Origin: Burkholderiales bacterium
GTDB lineage: Bacteria; Pseudomonadota; Gammaproteobacteria; Burkholderiales; CAIKXV01
DNA: 23,998 nt
Assembly: GCA_014379045.1 (NCBI GenBank)
Contig: JACMMK010000334.1
Location: 1 to 23,998, forward strand
Reading direction: 5' to 3'
In this document: one piece after another, positions 9,986-17,489 of the stretch
Position numbering within the stretch: position 1 is the stretch's first letter
How the letters are laid out: the number at the start of each line of letters is the position of its first letter
Notes under the pieces: generated by a model
The model's database searches: none
Seen by the model: only the letters and a program-made list of their open reading frames with translations
What the model was told of the DNA's origin: nothing
Made by a program: the position numbers and the translations under genes

Positions 9986-10789
9986 TCATGAAAAGGTCAC
10001 ACCTACCGGCGCGAACAGGCCGATGCGGGCGTCCACGCGGCACGATCGAGCAATCTGCACGACGGCTCCCAATGCGCCGGCCATGATCACTTCACCTGCC
10101 TGCAACGGGTCACCACGCCGCGCCAGGTCCATGGCCAACCAATGCAGCGCTCGCAAGGGGCTGCCCATGCACTCGGCGCCGCTGCCGGTGGTGCCCGCTT
10201 CGCCATCGACGGTCATCGACATGTCGATGCGGGTCAGGTCGTGGCGTCTGATGTCGAACGGCGTGTCTCCAAGCACGACCAGGCACGCTGCGGCGTTGTC
10301 GGCGATGAAGTCGAAGGCCCCGACATCCCAGCCGCGGATCCGTGAGTCGACGATCTCGATCGCGGGCAATGCATAGTCGATGGCGCCAAGCACGTCGATA
10401 TAGGTGGGGCGGCTTTGCGGCAGGGCCGCTTTCAGAACGAGCGCCACTTCGGCTTCCGCGCGTGCCTGGTTGAGTTGCGTCAAAGGCACGACCGCGTGGC
10501 AGTTCAACAGCATGTCGTCGAACAGCACGCCCGAGGCCGGTGCATCCACACCGATCATTCGTTGCACAGTCACGCTCGTCAAGGCGACCTTGCGGCCCAC
10601 CCGCCGGCGGCCTGCACGGGTCCATTGCAGCACATTGGTCGCCTGGACGCGGTACCCGAGCGCAGCATCGGCATCGGCGATCTCATGACGAAGCGGCGAG
10701 GTGACGGCGCGCGTGTCGGTCGCGGCGCGCAGGCGTTGCGCTGCTGCGTCGACGCGATCGGGGATCAGGTTGTTCGACTCCACTCTCAT
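9986..10789 (-). CDS. 2-keto-4-pentenoate hydratase-like protein (MhpD/HpaH family)
   Basis: A 267-residue member of the family that adds water to 2-hydroxypentadienoate-type intermediates in meta-cleavage pathways, or decarboxylates related 2-oxoacids. Typical motifs are GRKVALTS (65-72), AEAEVALVL (111-119) with the acidic metal ligands Glu112 and Glu114, and PAIEIVDSR (142-150) with Glu145. The C-terminal AGEVIMAGALGAVV is also conserved. It is the middle gene of the minus-strand operon, 12 bases after the hydrolase and 19 before the dehydrogenase. No ring-cleavage dioxygenase is seen nearby, so the substrate may not be an aromatic ring product. Confidence 0.9.
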   Translation of the reverse strand: MRVESNNLIPDRVDAAAQRLRAATDTRAVTSPLRHEIADADAALGYRVQATNVLQWTRAGRRRVGRKVALTSVTVQRMIGVDAPASGVLFDDMLLNCHAVVPLTQLNQARAEAEVALVLKAALPQSRPTYIDVLGAIDYALPAIEIVDSRIRGWDVGAFDFIADNAAACLVVLGDTPFDIRRHDLTRIDMSMTVDGEAGTTGSGAECMGSPLRALHWLAMDLARRGDPLQAGEVIMAGALGAVVQIARSCRVDARIGLFAPVGVTFS

Positions 10790-10801
10790 GACTCGTACGC
10801 C

Positions 10802-11680
10802 TCAGGAAAACGCCAGTCGCATCTGCGCCAACTGATGCAGCACCAGCGCACACCGTGGGTCGCCAAGCTCGTTCACGACAGTGAAGTGATCGAAATCGCT
10901 TGGAATCATCAGTTCCACCGGATAGCCCAGGGAGGACCACAAGTCTCGCATCTGCTCCGATTGCCGATGAAACTCCGCCGACTCATCGACCGCGACCACC
11001 AGCGACAGCGGTGCGCAGACCGGATAGCGCTGTAGCAGCGGGCTGTTGCGCCGGGCTTGTTCGGCGGTCAGGTGGAGTTTCTCGTTGAGGAACGACAGGC
11101 GGATCGGCTCCATGTCGAAGATGCCGCCGATCGCACACACGCCTTTCACCAGATCATGCGGCAGGTCGGCGCCGATATCGGCCCAGTCCGTACCGAGCAG
11201 CATCAGACCGAGATGTCCGCCCGCCGAGTGCCCGCAGACGTAGATCCGGTCCGGGTCGCCCCCGAACGACGTCGCGTGACGCCATAGCCAGGCGAGCGAA
11301 CGCCGGTTGTGCTCGACGATGGTGTCCATGTCGCAGCGTGGCGCGAGCCCGAAGTTGGTCACCGCGGTCACGATGCCATGCGGCCGCATGCCCTCCGCCA
11401 CGTAGCTGTAGTGACTCTTGTCGAGCGAGTACCAATATCCGCCATGCAGGAAAACATAGATCGGATTTCGTGCGCCCTCGGCGGGAAAGACATCGAGCCG
11501 TTCGAGCGCATCGTCGCCGTAGACGATGTCGAGCCGGCAGGGCAGCGTGCGCCGCGTTGCCACGCTCCACCGCGTCCACTGGTCGAACTGCTCGGTGAAG
11601 TTCGGAAACCGGGCGCGGTTGTTGTACTGCGCGTCCAGTGCCTGCTGATCGTAGTTTCGGAAAACGGGTTCGACGGTCAC
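10802..11680 (-). CDS. Alpha/beta hydrolase (esterase/formamidase-like)
   Basis: From a GTG at 11680 the protein has 292 residues of the HSL/kynurenine-formamidase-like alpha/beta hydrolase group. It has the oxyanion motif HGGYW (79-83), nucleophile GHSAGG (Ser152), acid Asp232 (VAVDES) and His265 (DFDHFTV). The N-terminal VEPVFRNYDQQALDAQYNNRARF is typical of homologues. The frame is open to ATG 11746. I prefer GTG 11680 because homologues start about there and because ATG 11746 would put the start codon inside the regulatory palindrome at 11732-11745. First gene of the operon hydrolase-hydratase-dehydrogenase. It probably opens the pathway by cleaving an ester, lactone or formamide; the substrate is unknown. 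Confidence 0.88.
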   Translation of the reverse strand: MTVEPVFRNYDQQALDAQYNNRARFPNFTEQFDQWTRWSVATRRTLPCRLDIVYGDDALERLDVFPAEGARNPIYVFLHGGYWYSLDKSHYSYVAEGMRPHGIVTAVTNFGLAPRCDMDTIVEHNRRSLAWLWRHATSFGGDPDRIYVCGHSAGGHLGLMLLGTDWADIGADLPHDLVKGVCAIGGIFDMEPIRLSFLNEKLHLTAEQARRNSPLLQRYPVCAPLSLVVAVDESAEFHRQSEQMRDLWSSLGYPVELMIPSDFDHFTVVNELGDPRCALVLHQLAQMRLAFS

Positions 11681-11731
11681 GTTGGGTCCATTGATCGATG
11701 CGCTTGTTTCGCGCTTCGGGCGGTCGAGTAT

Positions 11732-11745
11732 TGCACACGTGTGCA
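11732..11745. promoter_or_regulatory. Palindromic operator A, predicted site of the LacI-family regulator
   Basis: Perfect 14-base palindrome TGCACACGTGTGCA in the divergent promoter region between the hydrolase operon and the enolase-kinase operon. A central CG dinucleotide is typical of LacI-family operators. It overlaps a candidate -35 box TTGCAC (11731-11736), which lies 17 bases before a weak -10 CATCAT (11754-11759) for the enolase-like gene. The same 12-base core recurs at 15157-15168 beside the LacI-type gene. Confidence 0.75.
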
Positions 11746-11778
11746 TCCCGGTGCATCATTCGCGTTCAGGAGGAATCA

Positions 11779-13095
11779 ATGCAATCGACCATCGTGGCCG
11801 TCGCCGGCCACCGCATCTGGGATTCCAGGGGCCGTCCGACGGTGGAAGTGGAGGTCACCCTCGCCGACGGCACCCGCGGGCGCGGAATGGCGCCGGCCGG
11901 CGCGTCGCGCGGGGCGCACGAGGCAGTCGACCTGCGCGATGGGGGAATGCGACACGGCGGCTTCGACGTCATGCACGCGGTCCGGAATGTGAACGATATC
12001 GTCGCACCACATCTTCTCGGGTTGGACGCACTCGACCAGCACGGCGTCGACCAGGTCCTGGTCGCGGTCGACGGCACGCCGAACAAGTCCCGGCTGGGTG
12101 GCAACGCGACCATCGCGACTTCCATGGCGGTGATGCATGCCGCTGCAGCCGCCAGTGGACTGCCGCTCTGGAAATACCTGGCAGAAGACACGCAGTGCAG
12201 CCTGCCGATGCCGGAAGTGCAGATCTTCGGCGGCGGCGCCCATGCGGGACAGCGCGTCGATATCCAGGATTTTCTCGTGATGCCGGCAGGCTCGGGCTCG
12301 TTCGACGAGGCGCTCGCGATATGCGCGGAGATCTACCGTGCAGCGGGCGAGCTGATGGCACAGCGCAAGAGTCGCTGCGGCGTGGCCGACGAAGGCGGAT
12401 GGTGGCCCGACTTCGCGTCGAACGAAGAAGCGTTGAGCGTGTTGACCGATGCGATCGAGCGGGCGGGATGCGGTGGAGGGAAGGCGTTGATCTCGCTCGA
12501 CATCGCCGCCTCCGAGTTCTACCGCGATGGCCTTTACCGATTGGGTCTGGAGGGCAAGACTTTCGAGACCGGCGCCTGGCTGGCTGAACTGTATCGCTGG
12601 ATCGAGCGTTATCCGATCATCTCCGTGGAAGACCCGGTCGCGGAGGACGATGTCGCCGGCATGCGTGCTTTCACCGCCGCCGTCGGCAGCCGAGTGCAGG
12701 TGGTCGGTGATGATTTTCTCGTCACCGACGCGGCACGTGTGGCGCACGCGGCAGCGGCGGGGTGTTGCAACGCCGTCCTGATCAAGCCCAACCAGGCAGG
12801 AACGGTCAGCGAGACCCGAGCGGCGCTGCTCGCGGGTCACAAGGCGGCATGGGGGACGATCGTTTCCGCGCGTTCAGGCGAGACCGAAGATGTCTGCATC
12901 ACCCACATGGCGGTCGGATGGAACGCGGGACAGCTCAAGGTCGGGTCGTTTGCGCGTTCCGAGCGCATGGCGAAATGGAACGAGGGTCTGCGCATCGAGC
13001 GCAGCGGCGCAGCCCTTTCCGGATTTGCGGGCATGACCGGTGTGCCGGTCAGCGCGCGCGGCAACGGGGACACCGAGGCGTCCGCCGGGCGATGA
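11779..13095 (+). CDS. Enolase superfamily paralogue with altered active site
   Basis: A 438-residue protein that aligns along its whole length with phosphopyruvate hydratase. Metal ligands Asp241, Glu284 and Asp311 are kept, as are the catalytic Lys336 (LIKPNQ), Glu205 (VADEGG), Lys387 (LKVGS) and His155. Three active-site positions differ. SHRSGETED reads SARSGETED, so the conserved His is Ala364. IQEF reads IQDF (Asp164). The metal-loop PSGAST reads PAGASR. The Arg and Ser that bind phosphate in enolase are kept. I infer a phosphorylated substrate other than 2-phosphoglycerate. ATG 11779 follows a perfect AGGAGG (11768-11773). It overlaps the kinase gene by ATGA, which suggests coupled synthesis and consecutive steps. 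Confidence 0.88.
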   Translation: MQSTIVAVAGHRIWDSRGRPTVEVEVTLADGTRGRGMAPAGASRGAHEAVDLRDGGMRHGGFDVMHAVRNVNDIVAPHLLGLDALDQHGVDQVLVAVDGTPNKSRLGGNATIATSMAVMHAAAAASGLPLWKYLAEDTQCSLPMPEVQIFGGGAHAGQRVDIQDFLVMPAGSGSFDEALAICAEIYRAAGELMAQRKSRCGVADEGGWWPDFASNEEALSVLTDAIERAGCGGGKALISLDIAASEFYRDGLYRLGLEGKTFETGAWLAELYRWIERYPIISVEDPVAEDDVAGMRAFTAAVGSRVQVVGDDFLVTDAARVAHAAAAGCCNAVLIKPNQAGTVSETRAALLAGHKAAWGTIVSARSGETEDVCITHMAVGWNAGQLKVGSFARSERMAKWNEGLRIERSGAALSGFAGMTGVPVSARGNGDTEASAGR

Positions 13096-14132
13096 GCGGC
13101 GAGCAGTCCTACGCCGATTTGCTCACCCAGCCCGAGTTGCTGGCGGACGTGCTTCACCGCATGGGCCTGTCCGACGGTTCGGCGCCGGCGCAGGTCGAAC
13201 GCCTGACCGGCGGGGTGTCCTCGAGCATTTTTCGCGTGGACGTCGGTGACGCCCGTTACTGCATGAAGCAGGCGTTGCCCAAGCTCAAGGTCGAGAAAGA
13301 CTGGTGGGCACCGGTCGGTCGTGTGTTCGCGGAGATCGCCTGGCTGCGGGCCGCGCATGAGATTGTTCCCGGACATGTTCCACGTGTGCTCGGCACCGAC
13401 GACGCGTGCGGCGCTTTTGCGATGGAGTTCCTGTCGGCCGCGGAATACGACAACTGGAAGGCCGCGCTTCTGCGCGGCGCGGTCGACGTCGCACTCGCCG
13501 CACAGGTCGGAGATGTCCTCGGCCGGATTCACCATGCGACTGCCGGCGACGTGGACGTCGCCCGCCGCTTCGCGACCGGCGCACACTTCTTCGCGTTGCG
13601 GCTCGAGCCGTATCTGGTCGAAGCGGCGCGCCGGCATCCTGATCTTTCGGTCGAACTGATCGGGCTGATTTATCAGACGCAACACCATTCGTTCGTGCTG
13701 GTGCACGGCGACGTGAGCCCGAAGAACATCCTCGTCGGCAAGAACGGGCCCGTGCTGCTCGATGCAGAATGCGCGTGGTTCGGCGATCCGGCCTTCGATC
13801 TGGCATTCCTGTCGACCCACCTGATACTGAAGAGCGCGCACCTGCCGTCCCACGCGGGTGCGTATCTGCGGGCGCTCGAGGGCACGCTCGAAGGCTATCG
13901 CGGTCACGTTTCCTGGGAACCGGTCGACCTGCTGTTCGAACGAATCGCGACGCTCGTTCCAGGACTGCTGCTCGCCCGCATCGACGGCAAGTCGCCGGTC
14001 GAATACCTGGACGAAGCGACGCGAGAACAGGTGCGTCGCTTCGCGCGCGAGGCGCTCGGAACACCTGCCGCGTCACCGGCGAGCCTGCTGCGTCGCTGGC
14101 AACGGGCCAGGCCGGACGCCGACGAGCGCTGA
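13092..14132 (+). CDS. APH/methylthioribose-kinase-like phosphotransferase
   Basis: A 346-residue small-molecule kinase of the aminoglycoside phosphotransferase fold. It has a nucleotide loop GGVSSSIFRV (40-49), ATP-binding Lys59 in CMKQALP, the catalytic loop HGDVSPKNIL (205-214, base Asp207) and the metal motif LDAECAWFGDPAFD (223-236, Asp224). The KQALP segment followed by a spaced Trp, Arg and Glu helix resembles 5-methylthioribose kinase rather than antibiotic kinases. Its start codon overlaps the stop of the enolase paralogue. No other methionine-salvage gene is present, so a true MtnK role is unlikely. I infer that it phosphorylates the hydroxy compound that the enolase-like protein then processes. 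Confidence 0.85.
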   Translation: MSGEQSYADLLTQPELLADVLHRMGLSDGSAPAQVERLTGGVSSSIFRVDVGDARYCMKQALPKLKVEKDWWAPVGRVFAEIAWLRAAHEIVPGHVPRVLGTDDACGAFAMEFLSAAEYDNWKAALLRGAVDVALAAQVGDVLGRIHHATAGDVDVARRFATGAHFFALRLEPYLVEAARRHPDLSVELIGLIYQTQHHSFVLVHGDVSPKNILVGKNGPVLLDAECAWFGDPAFDLAFLSTHLILKSAHLPSHAGAYLRALEGTLEGYRGHVSWEPVDLLFERIATLVPGLLLARIDGKSPVEYLDEATREQVRRFAREALGTPAASPASLLRRWQRARPDADER

Positions 14133-14136
14133 GGCC

Positions 14137-15108
14137 CTATTCGAGTTTACCGATGCGCTTGAGCACGGCGTTCAAGCGCTGCGCTTCGGCCTCGAATGCA
14201 GCGCCGAACTCGGGGCCATCGAGGTAACTCACCGGTGCACCGGCCGATTCCATCTTGGCCCGGAACTCGGGGTTCGACGTCATGGTTCTGAACGCATTGC
14301 GCAACGTCACGCTCACCGGCGGTAGCGTTCCTGCGGGCACGAAGGCCCCGGTGATGACCAGATACTGTGAATCGTAGCCGGCCTCCTTGAGTGTCGGCAC
14401 GTCGGGCAGTGCCGCGAGCCTCGTCGGGCCGAACGTGGCCAGCGGGCGCAGCTTGCCGAGCTTTACGTGTGCAATAGCGACGCCGGGGGCGAACGGGACG
14501 AAGTCGACCTGACCGCCGAGCAATGCCGCGAGCGTCGGCGCGCCGCCGCCGTACGGCACGTGCAGCAGCTTGATGTCGGCGGTACCGGCCAGACTCTGCG
14601 TGGCGACGTGCGACGTCCCGTAGTTTCCGGACGAGCCGTAGGTGATGACACCGGGACGCCTGCGTGCATCGTCCATCAGTTGCTGGAGCGTCTTGTACGG
14701 ACTGTCTGCGCGCACCATCAGGACGAACGGGTCGGCACTGATCTGGGCGATCGGCTGTAGCTGGTTCAGTTCGAAGGCGGGTTTGCGCCCGTTGATCCGG
14801 TCGGCCTCGGGATTGGTGGCAATGCTCGTGAGCGCCATCAGCAGCGTGTATCCGTCGGGCGCCGCCGTCGCGACCGATGCCGTGCCCAGAGAGCCCCCGG
14901 CGCCGGCTCGGTTGATGATCACTACCGGTTGTTTCAGCGCATCCTGCAGGTGGGGTTGCGCGATGCGGGCGACGATGTCGGCGGCACCCCCGGGCGGGAA
15001 TGCCACGACGAGCGTCACTGGTTTGGTCGGATACGTGGACTGCGCGAAGGCGACAGCGGACAGCGACGCGAGAGTTGCCGACAGGATCGTTTTGCCTAGT
15101 TTGTTCAT
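14137..15108 (-). CDS. Bug/TctC-family periplasmic solute receptor (copy 2)
   Basis: A 323-residue receptor with a Sec signal peptide (MNKLGKTILSATLASLSAVAFA, cleaved before QSTYP). TYPTKPVTLVVAFPPGGAADIVARI and NRAGAGGSLG are Bug-family hallmarks. It should bind a carboxylate substrate in the periplasm and pass it to a TctAB pair encoded elsewhere. The start is fixed by GGAGGAGGG on the minus strand just upstream. It ends 4 bases from the convergent kinase gene and is divergent from the LacI-family regulator, with operator B between. This context suggests that it imports the substrate of the enolase-kinase pathway. Confidence 0.94.
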   Translation of the reverse strand: MNKLGKTILSATLASLSAVAFAQSTYPTKPVTLVVAFPPGGAADIVARIAQPHLQDALKQPVVIINRAGAGGSLGTASVATAAPDGYTLLMALTSIATNPEADRINGRKPAFELNQLQPIAQISADPFVLMVRADSPYKTLQQLMDDARRRPGVITYGSSGNYGTSHVATQSLAGTADIKLLHVPYGGGAPTLAALLGGQVDFVPFAPGVAIAHVKLGKLRPLATFGPTRLAALPDVPTLKEAGYDSQYLVITGAFVPAGTLPPVSVTLRNAFRTMTSNPEFRAKMESAGAPVSYLDGPEFGAAFEAEAQRLNAVLKRIGKLE

Positions 15109-15122
15109 CAGAAATCCCTCCT

Positions 15123-15139
15123 CCAGGGTCAGACCCTGG
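15123..15139 (-). other. Leader hairpin abutting the Bug copy 2 ribosome binding site
   Basis: CCAGGGT (15123-15129) and ACCCTGG (15133-15139) form a perfect 7-base stem with a 3-base loop. In the minus-strand mRNA the stem ends directly in the GGAGG used for translation. It could stabilise the mRNA 5' end or affect access to the ribosome binding site. It could also be a second protein-binding palindrome. Confidence 0.55.
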
Positions 15140-15156
15140 CGATTCTATGCTGGAAA

Positions 15157-15168
15157 GCACACGTGTGC
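15157..15168. promoter_or_regulatory. Palindromic operator B, predicted site of the LacI-family regulator
   Basis: Perfect palindrome GCACACGTGTGC between the divergent Bug receptor and LacI-family genes, identical in its 12-base core to operator A at 11732-11745. It lies just upstream of a candidate -10 box TAGAAT (15187-15192) for the regulator gene and covers most of its -35 position. This suggests autoregulation. Confidence 0.75.
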
Positions 15169-15243
15169 ATCGAATGCTTCCAGCGGTAGAATTCTGGCGT
15201 AGGGGAACTCCTCCTCGATCAGTGACCCACGCGAGTGTCCGGA

Positions 15244-16251
15244 ATGCCTGTCGTTACCATTACCCGTATCGCCGAAACGCTGGGACTCGCCCACACCACG
15301 GTATCGCGCGCGCTGAACGATCACCCGAAGATCAGCGCCCAGACGAAGCAGCGGGTGAAAGAGGCTGCAGACAGGCTCGGATACATCGCCAATTCCGGCG
15401 CCCGACAGATGCGCGACGGTTCGACTCGCGTCGTCGGGCTGGTGTTCCCCGACGTCCAGAACGAGTTTTTCAGCGCTGCGGCGCGGTCGATGGCAGCCCA
15501 CTGTGCCCGGAGCGGGTATCAGATGATCCTGGGGTTGTCCGAAGACGATCCGCAGCGCGAAGAACAGCAGGTTCGGGCCATGCGCGAAGCGCGCGTCGCC
15601 GGTGTGATGCTTGCCCCATGCGCGTCGCCGAGTGCGGAAACCGCACGTCTGTTGAGCCGGATTCCCGCGGTGCAGTTCCTGCGGCGCAATGACGCGCTGG
15701 GGACGACCGGCGTGTACGCCGATGATCGTCAAGGAATTCGGGAGGCCACGCGCCACCTGTTGCTGCTCAGGCATCGGCGCATCGGCTACATCGGTCCGTC
15801 GCGAACACTGAGTACGGGGGCGCAGCGTGTGGAAGGCCATGACGCGGCGCTGCGCCAGATGGATATCGCCGTCGAAGAAAGCCTCTGCCATTTCGGCCCG
15901 GCTCGGCCGGATACCGGCTACGAAGGGGTCAAGGACTTGCTCAGTCGCCCTTCGCCCCCCACGGCGATCGTCGCCGGCAGTTCTCGGCAGTTGTTGGGAA
16001 TTCTCAGGGCGCTGCGTGAGAGCGACACCGAGGTGCCGCAGTCGCTGTCCCTGGTCGCCTACGGCGACACCCCGTGGTTCGAGGCCTGCAACCCGGCCGT
16101 GACCGCCGTGGCGCTCCCCGTGGAGCAGATGTGCGAAACCGCTTCGGCGCTGCTGTTCGAACTCATCGCGGGAACGAGCGTACCGATCGAACGCACTACC
16201 CGCCTGTTTGCGACCACCCTGGTGGTGCGCGGTACCACGAGGCGTCTGTAA
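15244..16251 (+). CDS. LacI-family transcriptional regulator
   Basis: From ATG 15244 it has 335 residues; a GTG at 15235 is an alternative start and neither has a clear ribosome binding site. The N-terminal helix-turn-helix is TITRIAETLGLAHTTVSRALNDHPKIS (6-31). The hinge helix ANSGARQM has Met56 where the operator-bending Leu is usual. The rest is a periplasmic-binding-protein-like sensor domain, from RVVGLVFPDVQNEFF to the end. The gene is divergent from a Bug receptor and has operator B in its promoter. I infer that it represses or activates that receptor, itself, and the two operons flanking operator A in response to a pathway metabolite. Confidence 0.93.
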   Translation: MPVVTITRIAETLGLAHTTVSRALNDHPKISAQTKQRVKEAADRLGYIANSGARQMRDGSTRVVGLVFPDVQNEFFSAAARSMAAHCARSGYQMILGLSEDDPQREEQQVRAMREARVAGVMLAPCASPSAETARLLSRIPAVQFLRRNDALGTTGVYADDRQGIREATRHLLLLRHRRIGYIGPSRTLSTGAQRVEGHDAALRQMDIAVEESLCHFGPARPDTGYEGVKDLLSRPSPPTAIVAGSSRQLLGILRALRESDTEVPQSLSLVAYGDTPWFEACNPAVTAVALPVEQMCETASALLFELIAGTSVPIERTTRLFATTLVVRGTTRRL

Positions 16252-16257
16252 TCCGCT

Positions 16258-17250
16258 TTACTTGACCCGGATGTTCGCTTCCTTGACCAGTGCACCGAAG
16301 CGTTCGCGCGCCTTCTGCTGGCTCGCCGAAAAATCCTCCGGGGAGGCAGGCGTGACGGGTTCGGCGGCCATGCTCGCGAGCGTCGCGCGCGCTTCGGTGG
16401 TCTGCATGATCCGGTTGATCTCGCGATTCAGGCGCACGACGATATCGCGAGGCGTCGCCGCGGGCGCGTACACGCCCGAGAGCCAGGCGATCGTCATGTT
16501 GGTGCCGGCTTCGATCATCGTCGGCGTGTTCGGGAACACCGGCGAACGCGTCGCGGTCGGTACCGCGAGCAAGCGCACCTTGTCCGCCTTCACCTGTTCG
16601 ATCGCGGCCCCCAGGTCGAAGGTGAAGTCGATCTGCCCGCCGAGCAGGTCGACCAGCACCTGCTGCGAGCCCTTGTACGCGACATGCACGACATCGATCT
16701 TCGCTGCGCGCGCGAGCATCTCGGTCGCGACGTGTTGCAGCGTCCCGTTGCCGGCCGAGCCGTAGTTGAGCTTGCCGGGGTTGGCACGCGCATAGGCGAC
16801 GAACTCGGCCATCGTCTTCACCGGCAGCCCGGCGCGTACGACGAAGAAGATCGCGGAGCGACCGGTCGGCGCTACCGGGGCGAGATCGCGGGTCACGTCG
16901 ACCGGCATGTCGTAGAGGAACGGGTTGATCAGCAGCGCGCCGTCGGACGAATGCAGCAGCGTGTAGCCATCGGGTGCCGCGCGCGCCACCGCCTCGAGCC
17001 CGATGTTGCCGCCTGCGCCGACCCGGTTCTCGACCACTACCTGCTGCCCGAGCGACTCGGCGAGCCGGGGTGCCATCGAGCGGGCAATGACGTCGGTACT
17101 TCCGCCGGCCGCGAAATTCACGATCATCCGGATCGGCTTCACCGGCCAAGCCGGGGCCTGCGCGAAAGACGTGCTACCCGGCAGGACGAGCGCCCCGAGT
17201 GCGCCAGCTGTGAAGGACACGACAGTGTTGAAGAGAACGTGACAGCGCAT
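16258..17250 (-). CDS. Bug/TctC-family periplasmic solute receptor (copy 3)
   Basis: A 330-residue receptor with a signal peptide ending in GSTSFAQ. Conserved Bug segments are WPVKPIRMIVNFAAGGSTDVIARSM, ENRVGAGGNIGLEAVARAAPDGYTLL and GSAGNGTLQHVATEML. The frame is open upstream to 17418, but ATG 17250 gives the signal peptide and follows GGGAG on the minus strand. It ends 6 bases from the convergent LacI-family gene and is divergent from the PuuE-like gene at 17490. No copy of the LacI-type palindrome lies in that divergent region, so this receptor is probably under other control and may serve the PuuE-like protein and the dehydrogenase. Confidence 0.93.
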   Translation of the reverse strand: MRCHVLFNTVVSFTAGALGALVLPGSTSFAQAPAWPVKPIRMIVNFAAGGSTDVIARSMAPRLAESLGQQVVVENRVGAGGNIGLEAVARAAPDGYTLLHSSDGALLINPFLYDMPVDVTRDLAPVAPTGRSAIFFVVRAGLPVKTMAEFVAYARANPGKLNYGSAGNGTLQHVATEMLARAAKIDVVHVAYKGSQQVLVDLLGGQIDFTFDLGAAIEQVKADKVRLLAVPTATRSPVFPNTPTMIEAGTNMTIAWLSGVYAPAATPRDIVVRLNREINRIMQTTEARATLASMAAEPVTPASPEDFSASQQKARERFGALVKEANIRVK

Positions 17251-17489
17251 CGCAGGCTCCCGGGGTTTGAAGGCAGAATAGTAGCCGAGCGCGCAGTGTC
17301 GATCCGGTGTTCGATGTGCGCGTGCAGCGTGGGTCGAGAGGTCGACGCAGGGTTTCGCGGTGGGTGAACCGCGCCCGGCGGCGCGGGCCGCGTACGGCCT
17401 GCGCACGGCTACGTGCATTGACCGCGGGCCCGGCGCGGGCTTATGTTCGCCGCAACCGAAAGAACCCTTCGCCGATTGAAAGTCCGCTC

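Noticed and set aside
13092..14132. Antibiotic resistance reading of the APH-fold kinase
   Set aside because: The KQALP segment, the coupling to an enolase paralogue and the catabolic setting favour a metabolic kinase; the APH fold alone does not imply resistance.
14461..14474. ACGTGTGCA half-match to the LacI-type palindrome
   Set aside because: Only the right half matches and it lies inside the Bug receptor coding region. Similar half-matches near 12735 and 13381 are also intragenic.
9004..16251. Cluster as a recently acquired island
   Set aside because: No integrase, transposase, tRNA-end repeat or visible composition change marks its borders.
17251..17489. Search for a third LacI-type operator in the Bug copy 3 / PuuE-like divergent region
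   Set aside because: Only loose GTGCA-type pieces near 17400-17417 are present, without the GCACACGTGTGC core. No promoter was convincing either.
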